A stretch of DNA of 64,000 nucleotides from CAVVGB01 sp963747715 (lineage in GTDB: Bacteria; Actinomycetota; Thermoleophilia; Gaiellales; Gaiellaceae). The stretch covers positions 372,001-436,000 of the forward strand of contig CAVVGB010000003.1 in NCBI GenBank assembly GCA_963747715.1, given 5' to 3'. Of the stretch, positions 27,756 through 37,136 are shown one piece after another; within the stretch, counting starts at the first letter, position 1, and every line of letters starts with the position of its first letter. The notes under the pieces were generated by a model that saw only the letters and a list, made by a program, of their open reading frames with translations, was not told where the DNA came from and did not search any database. Made by a program: the position numbers and the translations under genes.

Positions 27756-28362
27756 CCAGGCGATCTCCGAAGGGGACGGCATCTCGGTCATCCCCATGCT
27801 TGAAGGCGACGTCGCCGAGCTCGCCGCGCTGGCGGAGGAAGCAGGCGCCGAGGCCGTCGCGGTCTCGTTCGCAGACGCCGACCGCGCACAGGCCTCGACC
27901 TCTCTGCCCGTCGCCGTCGTCGGAGGCGTGTACGGGACGTCGGAGGCCGAGGCACTGGCCAACGTGGGCGCCGACGGCTGGATCGTCGTCCTCGATCCCG
28001 ACGGCGAGCGCGAGCTCCTCGACGAGCTCTACCCGGTTGCCGCCGAGCTCGGGGTCGATTGCGCGGTCGAGGTGTGGGACGACGAGCGGCTGACCGATGC
28101 GCTCGAGCAGATCGACCCGGAGATCATCGTGATCGCACATCCCGGGGACGAGGAGGAGGAGCTCGAGTACATCCTCGATCTCCTGCCCGCCGTTCCCGCC
28201 GGGAAGCTCGTGATCGCGCGGCCACGGCGCCCCGTCGCGCGCGAGCAGGTCGTCGCACTCGAGCGGGCGGGTGTCGACGCGATCCTCGTCGGCGCCGGCT
28301 TTCTGCGCGACCCTGACTTCGCGGGCGCTCTCGCGGAGCTGACGGGCCGCGCCGAGGCGTAG
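27742..28362 (+). CDS. Indole-3-glycerol-phosphate-synthase-like TIM-barrel protein, active site not conserved
   Basis: 206 residues from GTG 27742, shorter than TrpC (about 260). The order of motifs matches the TrpC fold: VAVVGGVYGTSEAEALANVGAD, LGVDCAVEVWDDERL (TrpC has VEVHD), and AGVDAILVGAGFLRDPD (TrpC has AGVDAVLVGEALM). TrpC catalytic motifs are missing: no KxxSPS segment, the GINNRDL loop reads IAHPGDEE, and SESGI reads ARPRRP. No other trp gene is nearby. It overlaps the DeoC-like gene, so the two are probably made together. Function unknown. Confidence 0.75.
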   Translation: MSRFSQAISEGDGISVIPMLEGDVAELAALAEEAGAEAVAVSFADADRAQASTSLPVAVVGGVYGTSEAEALANVGADGWIVVLDPDGERELLDELYPVAAELGVDCAVEVWDDERLTDALEQIDPEIIVIAHPGDEEEELEYILDLLPAVPAGKLVIARPRRPVAREQVVALERAGVDAILVGAGFLRDPDFAGALAELTGRAEA

Positions 28363-28438
28363 ACGAACCGGCGGGTAGATCTTTAGGCCTCAGCTACGCT
28401 TCTTGCCCAGCGGGTCCTCGCTGCACTGTTGGCAGAAG

Positions 28439-29059
28439 ATGCGTGAGCGGACACTGAAGAGGTTGCTGTCGGCGGGTGCGCTTGCCCTCGCCCTCGCTGC
28501 GCTTGCCCTGTCCGGCTGTGGCGGCGAAGCAGAGGCCGACCTGGCTGCGAACGTTGCTCAGGAGCCGGCCGCCTGCCCCGACGAGTGGAAGCCGGGCTGG
28601 CAGGAGCTCGCCGACCGCATCGAGGCGCCCGTGTACTGCCCGAGCTGGCTGCCCGCGCCGCTCACGGGCGAGCTCGACGGCGACTGGCACAGCACGCAGT
28701 CGATCAAGCGTGACCGGAGCTACCTGATGGGCTTCATCTGGTTCGAGCCGGGCAGCGGGGAAGTGCACGTCAACTTCCGCGGCTATCCGGGCAAGACGGA
28801 CATTCCCGATTGCGACGGCCGCCCGTGCTTCAGCGATCCCCAGGGGCCGAAGACCGTGGGCGGGGTCGAGGTCGAGCGCTACTCGGTCAACCGCGGCGCC
28901 GACACGTGGCACCTCCTCTACGCGTGGGAGCACGAGGGGTCCCTCTACACCCTCAGCCAGCACGTCGTCCCCGGCCTCGGGCTGACGTACGCGAAGGTCG
29001 CGCAGAATCTCGACCGCATGATGCGCGGGCTCGAGCTGATCGAGCCCACCGGCGCCTGA
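28439..29059 (+). CDS. Hypothetical lipoprotein
   Basis: 206 residues from ATG 28439. A typical lipoprotein signal peptide (LLSAGALALALAALALSGC) ends in the lipobox LSGC, so the mature protein is probably anchored to the outer face of the membrane. The mature part has several cysteines (ACPDEWKPGW, VYCPSWLP, DCDGRPCFSD) and aromatic residues and looks like a small secreted beta-rich domain. No known family recognised. The stop overlaps, as CTGA, the likely start of the Tat-exported protein that follows. Confidence 0.75.
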   Translation: MRERTLKRLLSAGALALALAALALSGCGGEAEADLAANVAQEPAACPDEWKPGWQELADRIEAPVYCPSWLPAPLTGELDGDWHSTQSIKRDRSYLMGFIWFEPGSGEVHVNFRGYPGKTDIPDCDGRPCFSDPQGPKTVGGVEVERYSVNRGADTWHLLYAWEHEGSLYTLSQHVVPGLGLTYAKVAQNLDRMMRGLELIEPTGA

Positions 29060-30474
29060 GCGGACGCCTGACACGAAGGCAGATGCTCGGCGGCGGGGCC
29101 GCCGCGGCTCTGGCCGGCACGGGCATCTACGCGCTCGTCGACCGGCTCACCGGCACGCCGGTGCGGCGCTCGACCCGGCCGCTCATCCCGGAGCAGCACG
29201 TCCTCGGCGACCTCCGCATCGTGATGGACGAGGGGGTCGAGGTCGTCGTCCCGCCGCTGCACGACGAGATCGTGACGGCGACCGTCAAGGCGGAGTCTCG
29301 AGCCGCGCTGCGTGAGGCGCAACGGACGCTCGCCGAGGCCCTCGACGCCGTCGACGCGCGCTACGACGCGGCGCCGAGCGGCATCAGCATCAGCGTCGGC
29401 TGGGGCCTCCCGTACTTCCGGCGGCTCGTCCCGGGGCCCGCGCGCGAGCGCTTGCCGGTCGACCTGCGCGCCTCAGAGGCTGCAGACGAGCCGGTGCTCG
29501 CGATCGTCGACGCGCTTCGCTTCCCGAGCGACCCCGAGGACGTGATCCTCGAGGAGAACGACGTCGCGTTCTTCTTCCGCAGCGACCGCCAGAACCTGAT
29601 CGGCGAGGCCAACGAGGCGATCTTCGAGGCGACGAGCGACATCTTCGAGCTGACGAGCATCCGCCGCGGCTTCGCCGGCGGGGGCTTCGCCGGCGGGACG
29701 AGCCTGCCCAAGCGCATGGCCCTCGCCGCAGGCGTGCCCGGTGCGGAGCTCATCCCCGAGACGGCCGAGCTCTTCCTTGGCTTCACCTCGACGCAGAGGG
29801 CCGGGCTCGGCCCACCCGGGATCGCGAACTTCGAGACGCTGCCGGGCTACACGGATCAATGGCCGGACGGGTACTTCCGCGGCGGCACGGCCATGCACGT
29901 CTCGCACATCTTCGAAGACGTCGAGGCGTGGTACCTGAACTTCGACTTCGCCGAGCGCGTCTCGACCACGTTCCGTCCCGGCATGGAAGTGGACGAGGGC
30001 ACCCAGACGGTTCCGCAGGAAGCGAGCGACGCCGTCGGCACGCGCGCCAACACGACCGACGCACGCCGTCACGGTGCGGTCGGACACAGCGCGGTGATGC
30101 AGCCGACCTCCCGCCTCCAGGCCGACATCGTCGGGCGCGACGGCGTCAGCTATCCCAAGGGGACGGCGGTGCCGCAGCGCGCGGACTTCAACACGCTCGA
30201 CAACCCGTTCTTTTGGAGCGCCGACCCCTCGCGCGACGGTCAGAGCGACGAGCCGGCGGCGGGTCTCCACTTCGTCGTCTTCACGCCGACGAGCGACGAC
30301 TTCCACCGCACCCGCCTCGCCATGGACGGTGTCTATCCGGACGGCCCGAGCGTGCCACTCAACCCACGCGCGCGCGGCCAGGGGTTCAACTCGATCCTGC
30401 GCACGACGCACCGGCAGAACTTCCTCGTGCCGCCCCGCCGCCACCGCTCCTTCCCCCTCGCCGAACTGCTCTAG
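29056..30474 (+). CDS. Tat-exported DyP-peroxidase-like protein
   Basis: About 472 residues. The N-terminus carries a twin-arginine signal (LTRRQMLGGGAAAALAG). No ATG, GTG or TTG precedes the Arg pair in frame, but CTG 29056 overlaps the upstream stop and would give MSGRLTRRQML, a normal Tat start. The body resembles dye-decolorizing peroxidases: GISISVGWGLPYF, DDVAFFFRSDRQ-like (ENDVAFFFRSDRQNL), HVSHIFEDVEAWY, and a late His segment GHSAVMQ with QADIVGRDGVSYPKG. The canonical GxxDG heme-side motif is not clear; the equivalent position reads FRGGTAMH. The assignment is moderate and the peroxidase activity is inference. It converges on pfkA. Confidence 0.6.
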   Translation: MSGRLTRRQMLGGGAAAALAGTGIYALVDRLTGTPVRRSTRPLIPEQHVLGDLRIVMDEGVEVVVPPLHDEIVTATVKAESRAALREAQRTLAEALDAVDARYDAAPSGISISVGWGLPYFRRLVPGPARERLPVDLRASEAADEPVLAIVDALRFPSDPEDVILEENDVAFFFRSDRQNLIGEANEAIFEATSDIFELTSIRRGFAGGGFAGGTSLPKRMALAAGVPGAELIPETAELFLGFTSTQRAGLGPPGIANFETLPGYTDQWPDGYFRGGTAMHVSHIFEDVEAWYLNFDFAERVSTTFRPGMEVDEGTQTVPQEASDAVGTRANTTDARRHGAVGHSAVMQPTSRLQADIVGRDGVSYPKGTAVPQRADFNTLDNPFFWSADPSRDGQSDEPAAGLHFVVFTPTSDDFHRTRLAMDGVYPDGPSVPLNPRARGQGFNSILRTTHRQNFLVPPRRHRSFPLAELL

Positions 30475-30476
30475 GA

Positions 30477-31526
<1,050 letters not shown>

Positions 31527-31600
31527 GCTGTCTAACTTCGCGGGCGGCTACTCGTCTCTGTCCACGAATCCCGCGAAGGAAGCAAGGATAGGAGACGTGA

Positions 31601-31685
31601 TGCCGAAGGCGGGGATCGAACCCGCACGGGGCGTAGCCCCACTGGATTTTGAGTCCAGCGCGTCTCCCAGTTCCGCCACTTCGGC
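31601..31685 (-). tRNA. tRNA-Leu (anticodon CAA)
   Basis: 85 bases read on the minus strand. The acceptor stem is GCCGAAG with CTTCGGC plus discriminator A. The anticodon stem-loop CTGGACTCAAAATCCAG has anticodon CAA. A long variable arm (GTGGGGCTACGCCCC) marks a class II tRNA, and the T arm is GCGGGTTCGATCCCCGC. The 3' CCA is not encoded (TCA follows). It reads codon UUG. Confidence 0.95.
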
Positions 31686-31738
31686 GTGCTTCATCGGCGG
31701 GAACAGCTTATCGGCAGCCGCTTGCCGCCTGGATGGGT

Positions 31739-31744
31739 CATAAT
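31739..31744 (+). promoter_or_regulatory. Possible -10 box for livK
   Basis: CATAAT is a 5-of-6 match to TATAAT. A start of transcription near 31751 would fall at the beginning of the structured leader. A matching -35 box at the right distance is not obvious. Confidence 0.35.
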
Positions 31745-31750
31745 TGCCCA

Positions 31751-31838
31751 CCCCGAAAGCAGCGGCCCAGCCCGGCGAAAGCTTGCGGCTACGCAAAGGC
31801 CGGGCTAACGGCGATAAACGGTAAGTCGGGCGACTGAG
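31751..31838 (+). promoter_or_regulatory. Structured leader upstream of livK, possible riboswitch
   Basis: This stretch can fold strongly: AGCCCGGC pairs with GCCGGGCT around an inner hairpin TTGCG-GCTA-CGCAA. An alternative set is CGGCC with GGCCG and AGCC with GGCT around CGGCGAAAGC. AGTC-GGGC-GACT forms a hairpin just before the ribosome binding site. The pieces CGAAAG, ACGCAAAGGCC and GGGCTAA resemble conserved parts of the c-di-GMP-I (GEMM) class, but I cannot find a convincing closing P1 stem, so the class is uncertain. The strong GAGGAGGAG ribosome binding site directly follows, so control of translation is plausible. Confidence 0.35.
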
Positions 31839-31846
31839 GAGGAGGA

Positions 31847-33109
31847 GTGAGAAGAAAGACACTTTTGGCGGTTCTGCTCCTGCTGGTCGGCGCCTTCGCC
31901 TTTACGGCCGCCGGGTGCGGCGGCGACGACGATGAAGGCGAGGCCGGAGGGACGGGCACGGAAGCTGAAGGCGAGGCGAAGACGGTCAAGATCGTCTCCG
32001 ACCTTCCGCTGCAGGGCTCGTCTGCCGCTCAGACGGAGTCGATGAACAACGCCATCCAGCTGTACCTGCAGGACATCGGGAACAAGGTCGGTAACTACAC
32101 GATCGAGTTCGAGGCCTTCGACGACTCGACCGCCGCCAAGGGCGCGTGGGACGAGGCGACGTGTGCCGCGAATGCGCGTAAGTACGTGGAGGACGAGTCG
32201 ATCATTGGTGTTATCGGCACGTTCAACTCGGGCTGCGCCAAGATCGAGGTGCCGATCGCGAACGAGGCCTCGCTGGCGATGGTGAGCCCCGCCAACACGG
32301 CCACCGGCCTGACTCATGAAGGGCCGGGTGCCGAGGAAGGCGAGCCGGACAAGTACTACCCGTCCGGTGTCCGCAACTATGCCCGCGTGGTCACGTCGGA
32401 CGACATCCAGGGTCAGATCGGCGCTCAGTACATGCAGGAGACGCTGGGCTGCACGAGCATGTACATCCTGGACGATAAGGACGCCTACGGTAAGGGCGTC
32501 GCGGATGCCTTCGAGTCGGCGGCCGGTGACATCGGTCTCGAGGTCGCGGGCCACGAGGGCTGGGACGCCAACGCGTCGAACTACAAGTCCCTCTTCACCA
32601 AGATCAAGGCCTCGGGCGCGGACTGCCTCTACATCGGCGGCATCTCGTGCTTCAACGGCGGCCAACTGGTGAAGGACAAGGTCACGACGTGGGGCGACAA
32701 CGAGGAGATCCAGACGCTGGTGTCGGACGGCTTCGTGCTCCAGTCGCTCTTCGAGGAGGCCGGCGAGGAGAACGTCGAGGGCATGTACGGCACCGCCCCG
32801 ACGCTGAACCCGGACGACCTCCCCGGAGAGGGTGCGGCGTTCATCGAGAAGTACTCGGCGCAGTACGGAGCCCCTGAGGTGTACACGGCCTACGCCGTGG
32901 GCGCACTCCAGGTCATCCTCGCTGCCCTCGAGGCTTCCGACGGCACGCGTGAGAGCGTCACCGAGCAGCTCTTCCAGGTCTCGACCGACACGGTCATCGG
33001 GCCGATCTCGTTCGACGAGAGCGGCGACCCGGCCGAGAAGTTCGAGTCCGTGTTCCAGGGCAAGGGCGGCGCGTGGACGTTCGTCGAGCAGGTCGCGGCC
33101 GCCCAGTAA
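31847..33109 (+). CDS. livK: ABC transporter substrate-binding lipoprotein (branched-chain amino acid type)
   Basis: Extracellular solute receptor of the LivJ/LivK type. 420 residues from GTG 31847, which directly follows a GAGGAG sequence. The signal peptide ends in a lipobox (AAGCGGD), followed by an acidic, flexible linker. The two-lobed periplasmic-binding fold shows KIVSDLPLQGSSAAQTESMN, then VIGTFNSGCAKIEVPIANE and YILDDKDAYGKGVAD. The ligand could be a branched-chain amino acid, an amide or urea; motifs do not decide. It is followed by a terminator, then by the permease and ATPase genes. Confidence 0.92.
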   Translation: MRRKTLLAVLLLLVGAFAFTAAGCGGDDDEGEAGGTGTEAEGEAKTVKIVSDLPLQGSSAAQTESMNNAIQLYLQDIGNKVGNYTIEFEAFDDSTAAKGAWDEATCAANARKYVEDESIIGVIGTFNSGCAKIEVPIANEASLAMVSPANTATGLTHEGPGAEEGEPDKYYPSGVRNYARVVTSDDIQGQIGAQYMQETLGCTSMYILDDKDAYGKGVADAFESAAGDIGLEVAGHEGWDANASNYKSLFTKIKASGADCLYIGGISCFNGGQLVKDKVTTWGDNEEIQTLVSDGFVLQSLFEEAGEENVEGMYGTAPTLNPDDLPGEGAAFIEKYSAQYGAPEVYTAYAVGALQVILAALEASDGTRESVTEQLFQVSTDTVIGPISFDESGDPAEKFESVFQGKGGAWTFVEQVAAAQ

Positions 33110-33128
33110 GGGCAGCCGATAGGTACGC

Positions 33129-33161
33129 GAGAGGGCCGGCATCGCCGGCCCTCTCTCTTTT
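33129..33161 (+). terminator. Rho-independent terminator between livK and livH
   Basis: A perfect 12-bp stem, GAGAGGGCCGGC (33129-33140) and GCCGGCCCTCTC (33144-33155), with a 3-base loop, followed by TCTTTTCT. It lies 20 bases after the livK stop and 46 bases before the livH GTG. Partial read-through would give more binding protein than permease, a usual arrangement for ABC importers. Confidence 0.92.
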
Positions 33162-33206
33162 CTGAACCGTGTTTTCTTTCGCCAGCAGTCGTTTTATGCT
33201 TCCCGC

Positions 33207-34313
33207 GTGGCGACGGCGGAGAGAGCGGCTCCTCAGCTGACCACCGGCGGCCCGCCGGTCTCGCAGATCCTCAAGTGGATCTTCGGCGCGATCCTCATCC
33301 TCGGCGTCCTGCAGTGGCTGATCCGGGTCATCATCGAAGAGCCGAGTCGCTTTGCCGAGGTGAGCCTCATCGGGTTCACGAATGGCACGATCATCGCGCT
33401 CATCGCGCTCGGCTACACGCTCGTCTACGGGATCATCGAGCTCATCAACTTCGCCCACGGCGACAACTTCATGCTGGGCAGCTTCCAGACGAACTCGATC
33501 ATCACCGACGGTTCGTTCCAGATCCCGCTGTACCCGACGACGCTCGTGCTGGGGATCCCGCTGGGGACGGCCGCCGTCGCGGCCGACCCGGCCGGCCAGC
33601 GCTTCTACTCGATCCTGATGGCGCTTCTCTTCTCGATGCTCTTCTGCATGGTCATCAACGTGACCATCGAGTACGTCGGCTACCGGCCTCTGCGCAACCA
33701 GCCGCGACTCGCCCCGTTGATCACGGCGATCGGCTTCTCCTTCCTGCTCCAGAACATCGGACTCGTGTGGAAGGACGCCGGCCCGCAGCCTGGTCCCGAC
33801 CTCCTCCCCACGGGGAACATCATCAACGTCAGCGGGATCAGCTACTCCTGGGCGGACTTCATAGTCCTCATGGTGACGCTCCCGCTCCTGATCGCCCTCA
33901 CGTATCTCGTCAGGAGCACGAGGTCGGGCAAGGCCATGCGCGCGACCGCCCAGGACATGGACGCAGCCGCGATGATGGGCATCAACGTCAACAGGACGAT
34001 CTCGTTCACGTTCGCGCTCGGCGGGGCGTTGGCAGGCGCGGCCGGCGCCATCTACATGCTGTACTTCGGCACCTCGAAGTTCGACCTCGGCTTCCGGCTC
34101 GGCCTCTTCGCGTTCACCGCGGCGGTGCTCGGCGGCATCGGCAACCTCACCGGCGCCGTTCTTGGCGGGCTCTTGCTCGGGCTGATCCAGGCGTACACCG
34201 ACGGCTTCATCGACGCGCGCTGGACCACGACGGTCATCTTCTCGATCCTCATCCTCATTCTCGTGTTCAGACCGTCGGGGTTGCTCGGCGAGCAGACTCC
34301 GGAGGGCCAGTGA
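33207..34313 (+). CDS. livH: Branched-chain amino acid ABC transporter permease LivH
   Basis: Inner-membrane permease; 368 residues from GTG 33207, about eight to nine hydrophobic segments. Family motifs include ALGYTLVYGIIELINFAHGD near the start, the ATPase-contact segment RATAQDMDAAAMMGINVNR, and AAVLGGIGNLTGAVLGGLLLG. Its stop overlaps livM (GTGA). It works with LivM, LivG, LivF and the LivK receptor. Confidence 0.94.
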   Translation: MATAERAAPQLTTGGPPVSQILKWIFGAILILGVLQWLIRVIIEEPSRFAEVSLIGFTNGTIIALIALGYTLVYGIIELINFAHGDNFMLGSFQTNSIITDGSFQIPLYPTTLVLGIPLGTAAVAADPAGQRFYSILMALLFSMLFCMVINVTIEYVGYRPLRNQPRLAPLITAIGFSFLLQNIGLVWKDAGPQPGPDLLPTGNIINVSGISYSWADFIVLMVTLPLLIALTYLVRSTRSGKAMRATAQDMDAAAMMGINVNRTISFTFALGGALAGAAGAIYMLYFGTSKFDLGFRLGLFAFTAAVLGGIGNLTGAVLGGLLLGLIQAYTDGFIDARWTTTVIFSILILILVFRPSGLLGEQTPEGQ

Positions 34314-35596
34314 CGACGCCGGCCGCACGTGTGCGCGGCGCCGGCGGCCGCTTCGGGGCGGACCCGCGCGTCAAGAAGTACGGGCTGCCAGCGCTCGTCA
34401 TCCTGCTCGTCTTCCTCTTCCCGTTCTACGCGACGGATCGCGGCGCGCCGCTCGAATTCTTCTTCGTCGACTTCCTCGGGATGGATATCGACACGGTCTT
34501 CCAGATGGCCGAGTACGTGATGCTCGCGCTCGGTCTCAACATCGTCGTCGGCTACGCCGGCCTGCTCGACCTCGGCTACGTCGCCTTCTTCGCCCTCGGT
34601 GCGTACACGCTCGGCTGGTTCGGGTCGGGCCTCTTCTCCAACAGAGACATCCACTTCCTGGACACGAACCCGGTCTCGCTACCCGGGATTCACATGAGCT
34701 TCTGGGTCGTGATGATCCTCGCGGGGGTGGTCGCGGGGATCGCCGGCCTCATCATCGGCTGGCCGACTCTGCGACTGCGCGGGGACTACCTCGCGATCGT
34801 CACCCTCGGCTTTGGCGAGATCATCCCCGACATCTTCCGGAACGGCGATCAGATGCCGCTGCCGGAGGGCGTCCAGGGAAGCCTTCCCTTCGTCGAGTTC
34901 GGCGCCCACAACCTCACGAACGGAGTCCGTGGAGTCACGCAGCTCGATCGCCCGGGGTTCGGTCAGACGCTCAACGACGCGACGGGCGGCGCGCTCCCCG
35001 ACCGCTACAGCTCGCTTCCCGACAAGCTGAAGCCGTGGTTCTACACCATCCTGATCATGACGCTGATCACCATCTTCGTGAACGTCCGCCTGCGCGACTC
35101 GAAGATGGGGCGCGCCTGGATCGCGGTGCGGGAGGACGAGGTCGCGGCCTCGGCGATGGGCGTGCCGCTCATGCGGACGAAGCTCTGGGCCTACATGATC
35201 GGGGGGATCTTCGGCGGCTTCGTCGGCGTGCTGCACGGCGCGTTCATCAACGGCATCTTCCCGACGAGCTTCTCCTTCCAGATCTCGATCATCGTGCTCG
35301 TCATGGTCATCGTCGGCGGCATGGGCAACGTGTGGGGAGTGATCGTCGGCGCTGCGCTGATCTCCTGGCTCAACTTCACCGGCCTCGGCAAGATCGGGGA
35401 GTGGATCAACGACGGCATCTCGGCCACCGGCAGCGACTACGCGGTCGACGTGCCGAAGTACAAGTTCGGCATCTTCGGCCTCGCCCTCATCCTGATGATG
35501 CTCTTCCGCCCAGAGGGGATGATTCCGAGCGCGCGGCGCAAGGCGGAGTTCGAAGAGGGCGGTACCGAGTCCAGTCTCTACGACGCGAGCGCCTGA
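34310..35596 (+). CDS. livM: Branched-chain amino acid ABC transporter permease LivM
   Basis: Second permease of the importer; 428 residues from GTG 34310. Motifs are ALGLNIVVGYAGLLDLGYVAF, the ABC-contact loop IAVREDEVAASAMGV, and GGMGNVWGVIVGAALISWLN. It has a long external loop (about residues 170-235, containing NGVRGVTQLDRPG) as is usual for LivM. The start overlaps the livH stop and the stop is 4 bases before livG. Confidence 0.94.
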   Translation: MTTPAARVRGAGGRFGADPRVKKYGLPALVILLVFLFPFYATDRGAPLEFFFVDFLGMDIDTVFQMAEYVMLALGLNIVVGYAGLLDLGYVAFFALGAYTLGWFGSGLFSNRDIHFLDTNPVSLPGIHMSFWVVMILAGVVAGIAGLIIGWPTLRLRGDYLAIVTLGFGEIIPDIFRNGDQMPLPEGVQGSLPFVEFGAHNLTNGVRGVTQLDRPGFGQTLNDATGGALPDRYSSLPDKLKPWFYTILIMTLITIFVNVRLRDSKMGRAWIAVREDEVAASAMGVPLMRTKLWAYMIGGIFGGFVGVLHGAFINGIFPTSFSFQISIIVLVMVIVGGMGNVWGVIVGAALISWLNFTGLGKIGEWINDGISATGSDYAVDVPKYKFGIFGLALILMMLFRPEGMIPSARRKAEFEEGGTESSLYDASA

Positions 35597-35600
35597 CCTG

Positions 35601-36401
35601 ATGCCAGATCAAGACGGCAACATTCTCGAGGCGGTCCAGCTCCGGAAGGAGTTCGGCGGTCTCGTCGCGGTGAACGACGTCGACTTCGTCATTCCTCGCA
35701 AGACGATCGTCAGCCTCATCGGTCCGAACGGAGCTGGGAAGACGACCTTCTTCAACATGCTCACGGGGGTGTACAAGCCGACGCGCGGCCTCGTCGTTTT
35801 CGAAGGCAAGACCATCACGGGCCTGCCGCCGCACAAGGTGACCGTGCTCGGAATGGCCCGGACGTTCCAGAACATCCGCCTCTTCCACAACATGACGGCG
35901 CTCGAGAACGTCATGGTCGCGATGCACAGCCGCATCAAGGGCGGCATCTGGGCCTCGATCATCCGCACGCCGCGCCTCCGCCGCGAGGAGACGGGCGCGC
36001 GCGACCGGGCCCTCGAGCTGCTCGAGTTCACGGGCCTGCGGCGTCGCGCGCGCGAGTACGCGAAGAACCTGCCCTACGGGGACCAGCGCCGGCTCGAGGT
36101 CGCGCGCGCTCTGGCGACCGGCCCGCAACTGCTCCTGCTCGACGAGCCCACGGCCGGAATGAACCCCGAGGAGACGGCCAGCTTCACCGACTTCGTCGCG
36201 AAGCTCCGGGCCGAGCAGGACCTGACCATCCTGCTCATCGAGCACGACATGCGGGTCGTAATGGGAATCTCCGACCGTGTGACGGTGCTCGACTACGGCG
36301 AGAAGATCGCCGAGGGCACTCCGAAGGAAGTTCAGCACGACGAGCGCGTCATCGAGGCGTACCTCGGCACGCAGGCCACGGGAGGAGGAGCACCGAAGTG
36401 A
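35601..36401 (+). CDS. livG: Branched-chain amino acid ABC transporter ATPase LivG
   Basis: Nucleotide-binding subunit; 266 residues. Walker A GPNGAGKTTFFNML, Q-loop ARTFQNIRLF, signature region NLPYGDQRRLEVARAL (LPYGDQ in place of LSGGQ, typical of LivG), Walker B LLLLDEPTAGMNPEET and the H-loop LIEHDM. It couples ATP hydrolysis to import through LivH and LivM. The stop overlaps the livF GTG. Confidence 0.95.
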   Translation: MPDQDGNILEAVQLRKEFGGLVAVNDVDFVIPRKTIVSLIGPNGAGKTTFFNMLTGVYKPTRGLVVFEGKTITGLPPHKVTVLGMARTFQNIRLFHNMTALENVMVAMHSRIKGGIWASIIRTPRLRREETGARDRALELLEFTGLRRRAREYAKNLPYGDQRRLEVARALATGPQLLLLDEPTAGMNPEETASFTDFVAKLRAEQDLTILLIEHDMRVVMGISDRVTVLDYGEKIAEGTPKEVQHDERVIEAYLGTQATGGGAPK

Positions 36402-37132
36402 GCACACCGAACGGCGGAAAGCTCATCCTCAAGCTGGACGACATCCACACGTACTACGGGACGATTCACGCGCTCAAGGGGATCTCTCTCGAGGTACGGG
36501 AGGGTGAAATCGTCACGCTGATCGGCGCGAACGGCGCGGGCAAGTCGACGACGCTCCGTTCCATCAACGGCCTCAATCACCCTCGCGAAGGCACGATCGA
36601 GTTCCAGGGCAAGGACATCACGAACGAGGCGCCGCACGAGATCGTGAAGATGGGGATCTCCCAGTCCCCCGAAGGCAGGCGCGTGTTCTCGCGGATGAGC
36701 GTGCTCGAGAACCTCGAGATGGGCGCCTACCAGAGAGACGACAAGCCCGGCATCCGCGAGGACCTCGACCGCGTCTACGACCTCTTCCCGCGGCTGCAGG
36801 AACGGCGGATGCAGAAGGCCGGGACGCTCTCCGGAGGCGAGCAGCAGATGCTCGCGATCGGTCGGGCCCTCATGGCGCGCCCGAAGCTCCTGCTCCTCGA
36901 CGAGCCGTCCATGGGGCTGGCGCCGATCTTCGTCGACAAGATCTTCGAGATCATCTTGGAGATCAACGGCCAAGGCACGCCGATCCTGCTCGTCGAGCAG
37001 AACGCGCTCATGGCGCTCGACGCAGCAAGCCGGGGATACGTTCTCGAGACCGGTCAGGTCGCCCTGGCTGACGACGCGAAGGCGCTGCGCGAGAACGAGC
37101 AGGTTCGCAAGACCTATCTCGGCGAGGACTAG
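36398..37132 (+). CDS. livF: Branched-chain amino acid ABC transporter ATPase LivF
   Basis: Second nucleotide-binding subunit; 244 residues from GTG 36398. Walker A GANGAGKSTTLRSI, signature LSGGEQQMLAIGRALM, Walker B LLLLDEPSMGLAP, and the LivF-specific ISQSPEGRRVFSRMSVLENL. It completes the five-gene importer. The CTG start of the next gene lies 4 bases after its TAG. Confidence 0.95.
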   Translation: MSTPNGGKLILKLDDIHTYYGTIHALKGISLEVREGEIVTLIGANGAGKSTTLRSINGLNHPREGTIEFQGKDITNEAPHEIVKMGISQSPEGRRVFSRMSVLENLEMGAYQRDDKPGIREDLDRVYDLFPRLQERRMQKAGTLSGGEQQMLAIGRALMARPKLLLLDEPSMGLAPIFVDKIFEIILEINGQGTPILLVEQNALMALDAASRGYVLETGQVALADDAKALRENEQVRKTYLGED

Positions 37133-37136
37133 CCCG

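Noticed and set aside
28390..28450. Minus-strand peptide FCQQCSEDPLGKKRS ending in TGA, looking like a zinc-ribbon tail
   Set aside because: No start codon or conserved N-terminal part can be found upstream; it overlaps the lipoprotein start. Probably chance or an old remnant.
31751..31838. Firm assignment of the livK leader as a c-di-GMP-I riboswitch
   Set aside because: Several conserved pieces match, but the closing P1 stem is not found and the P3 hairpin does not pair well; left as a possible riboswitch only.
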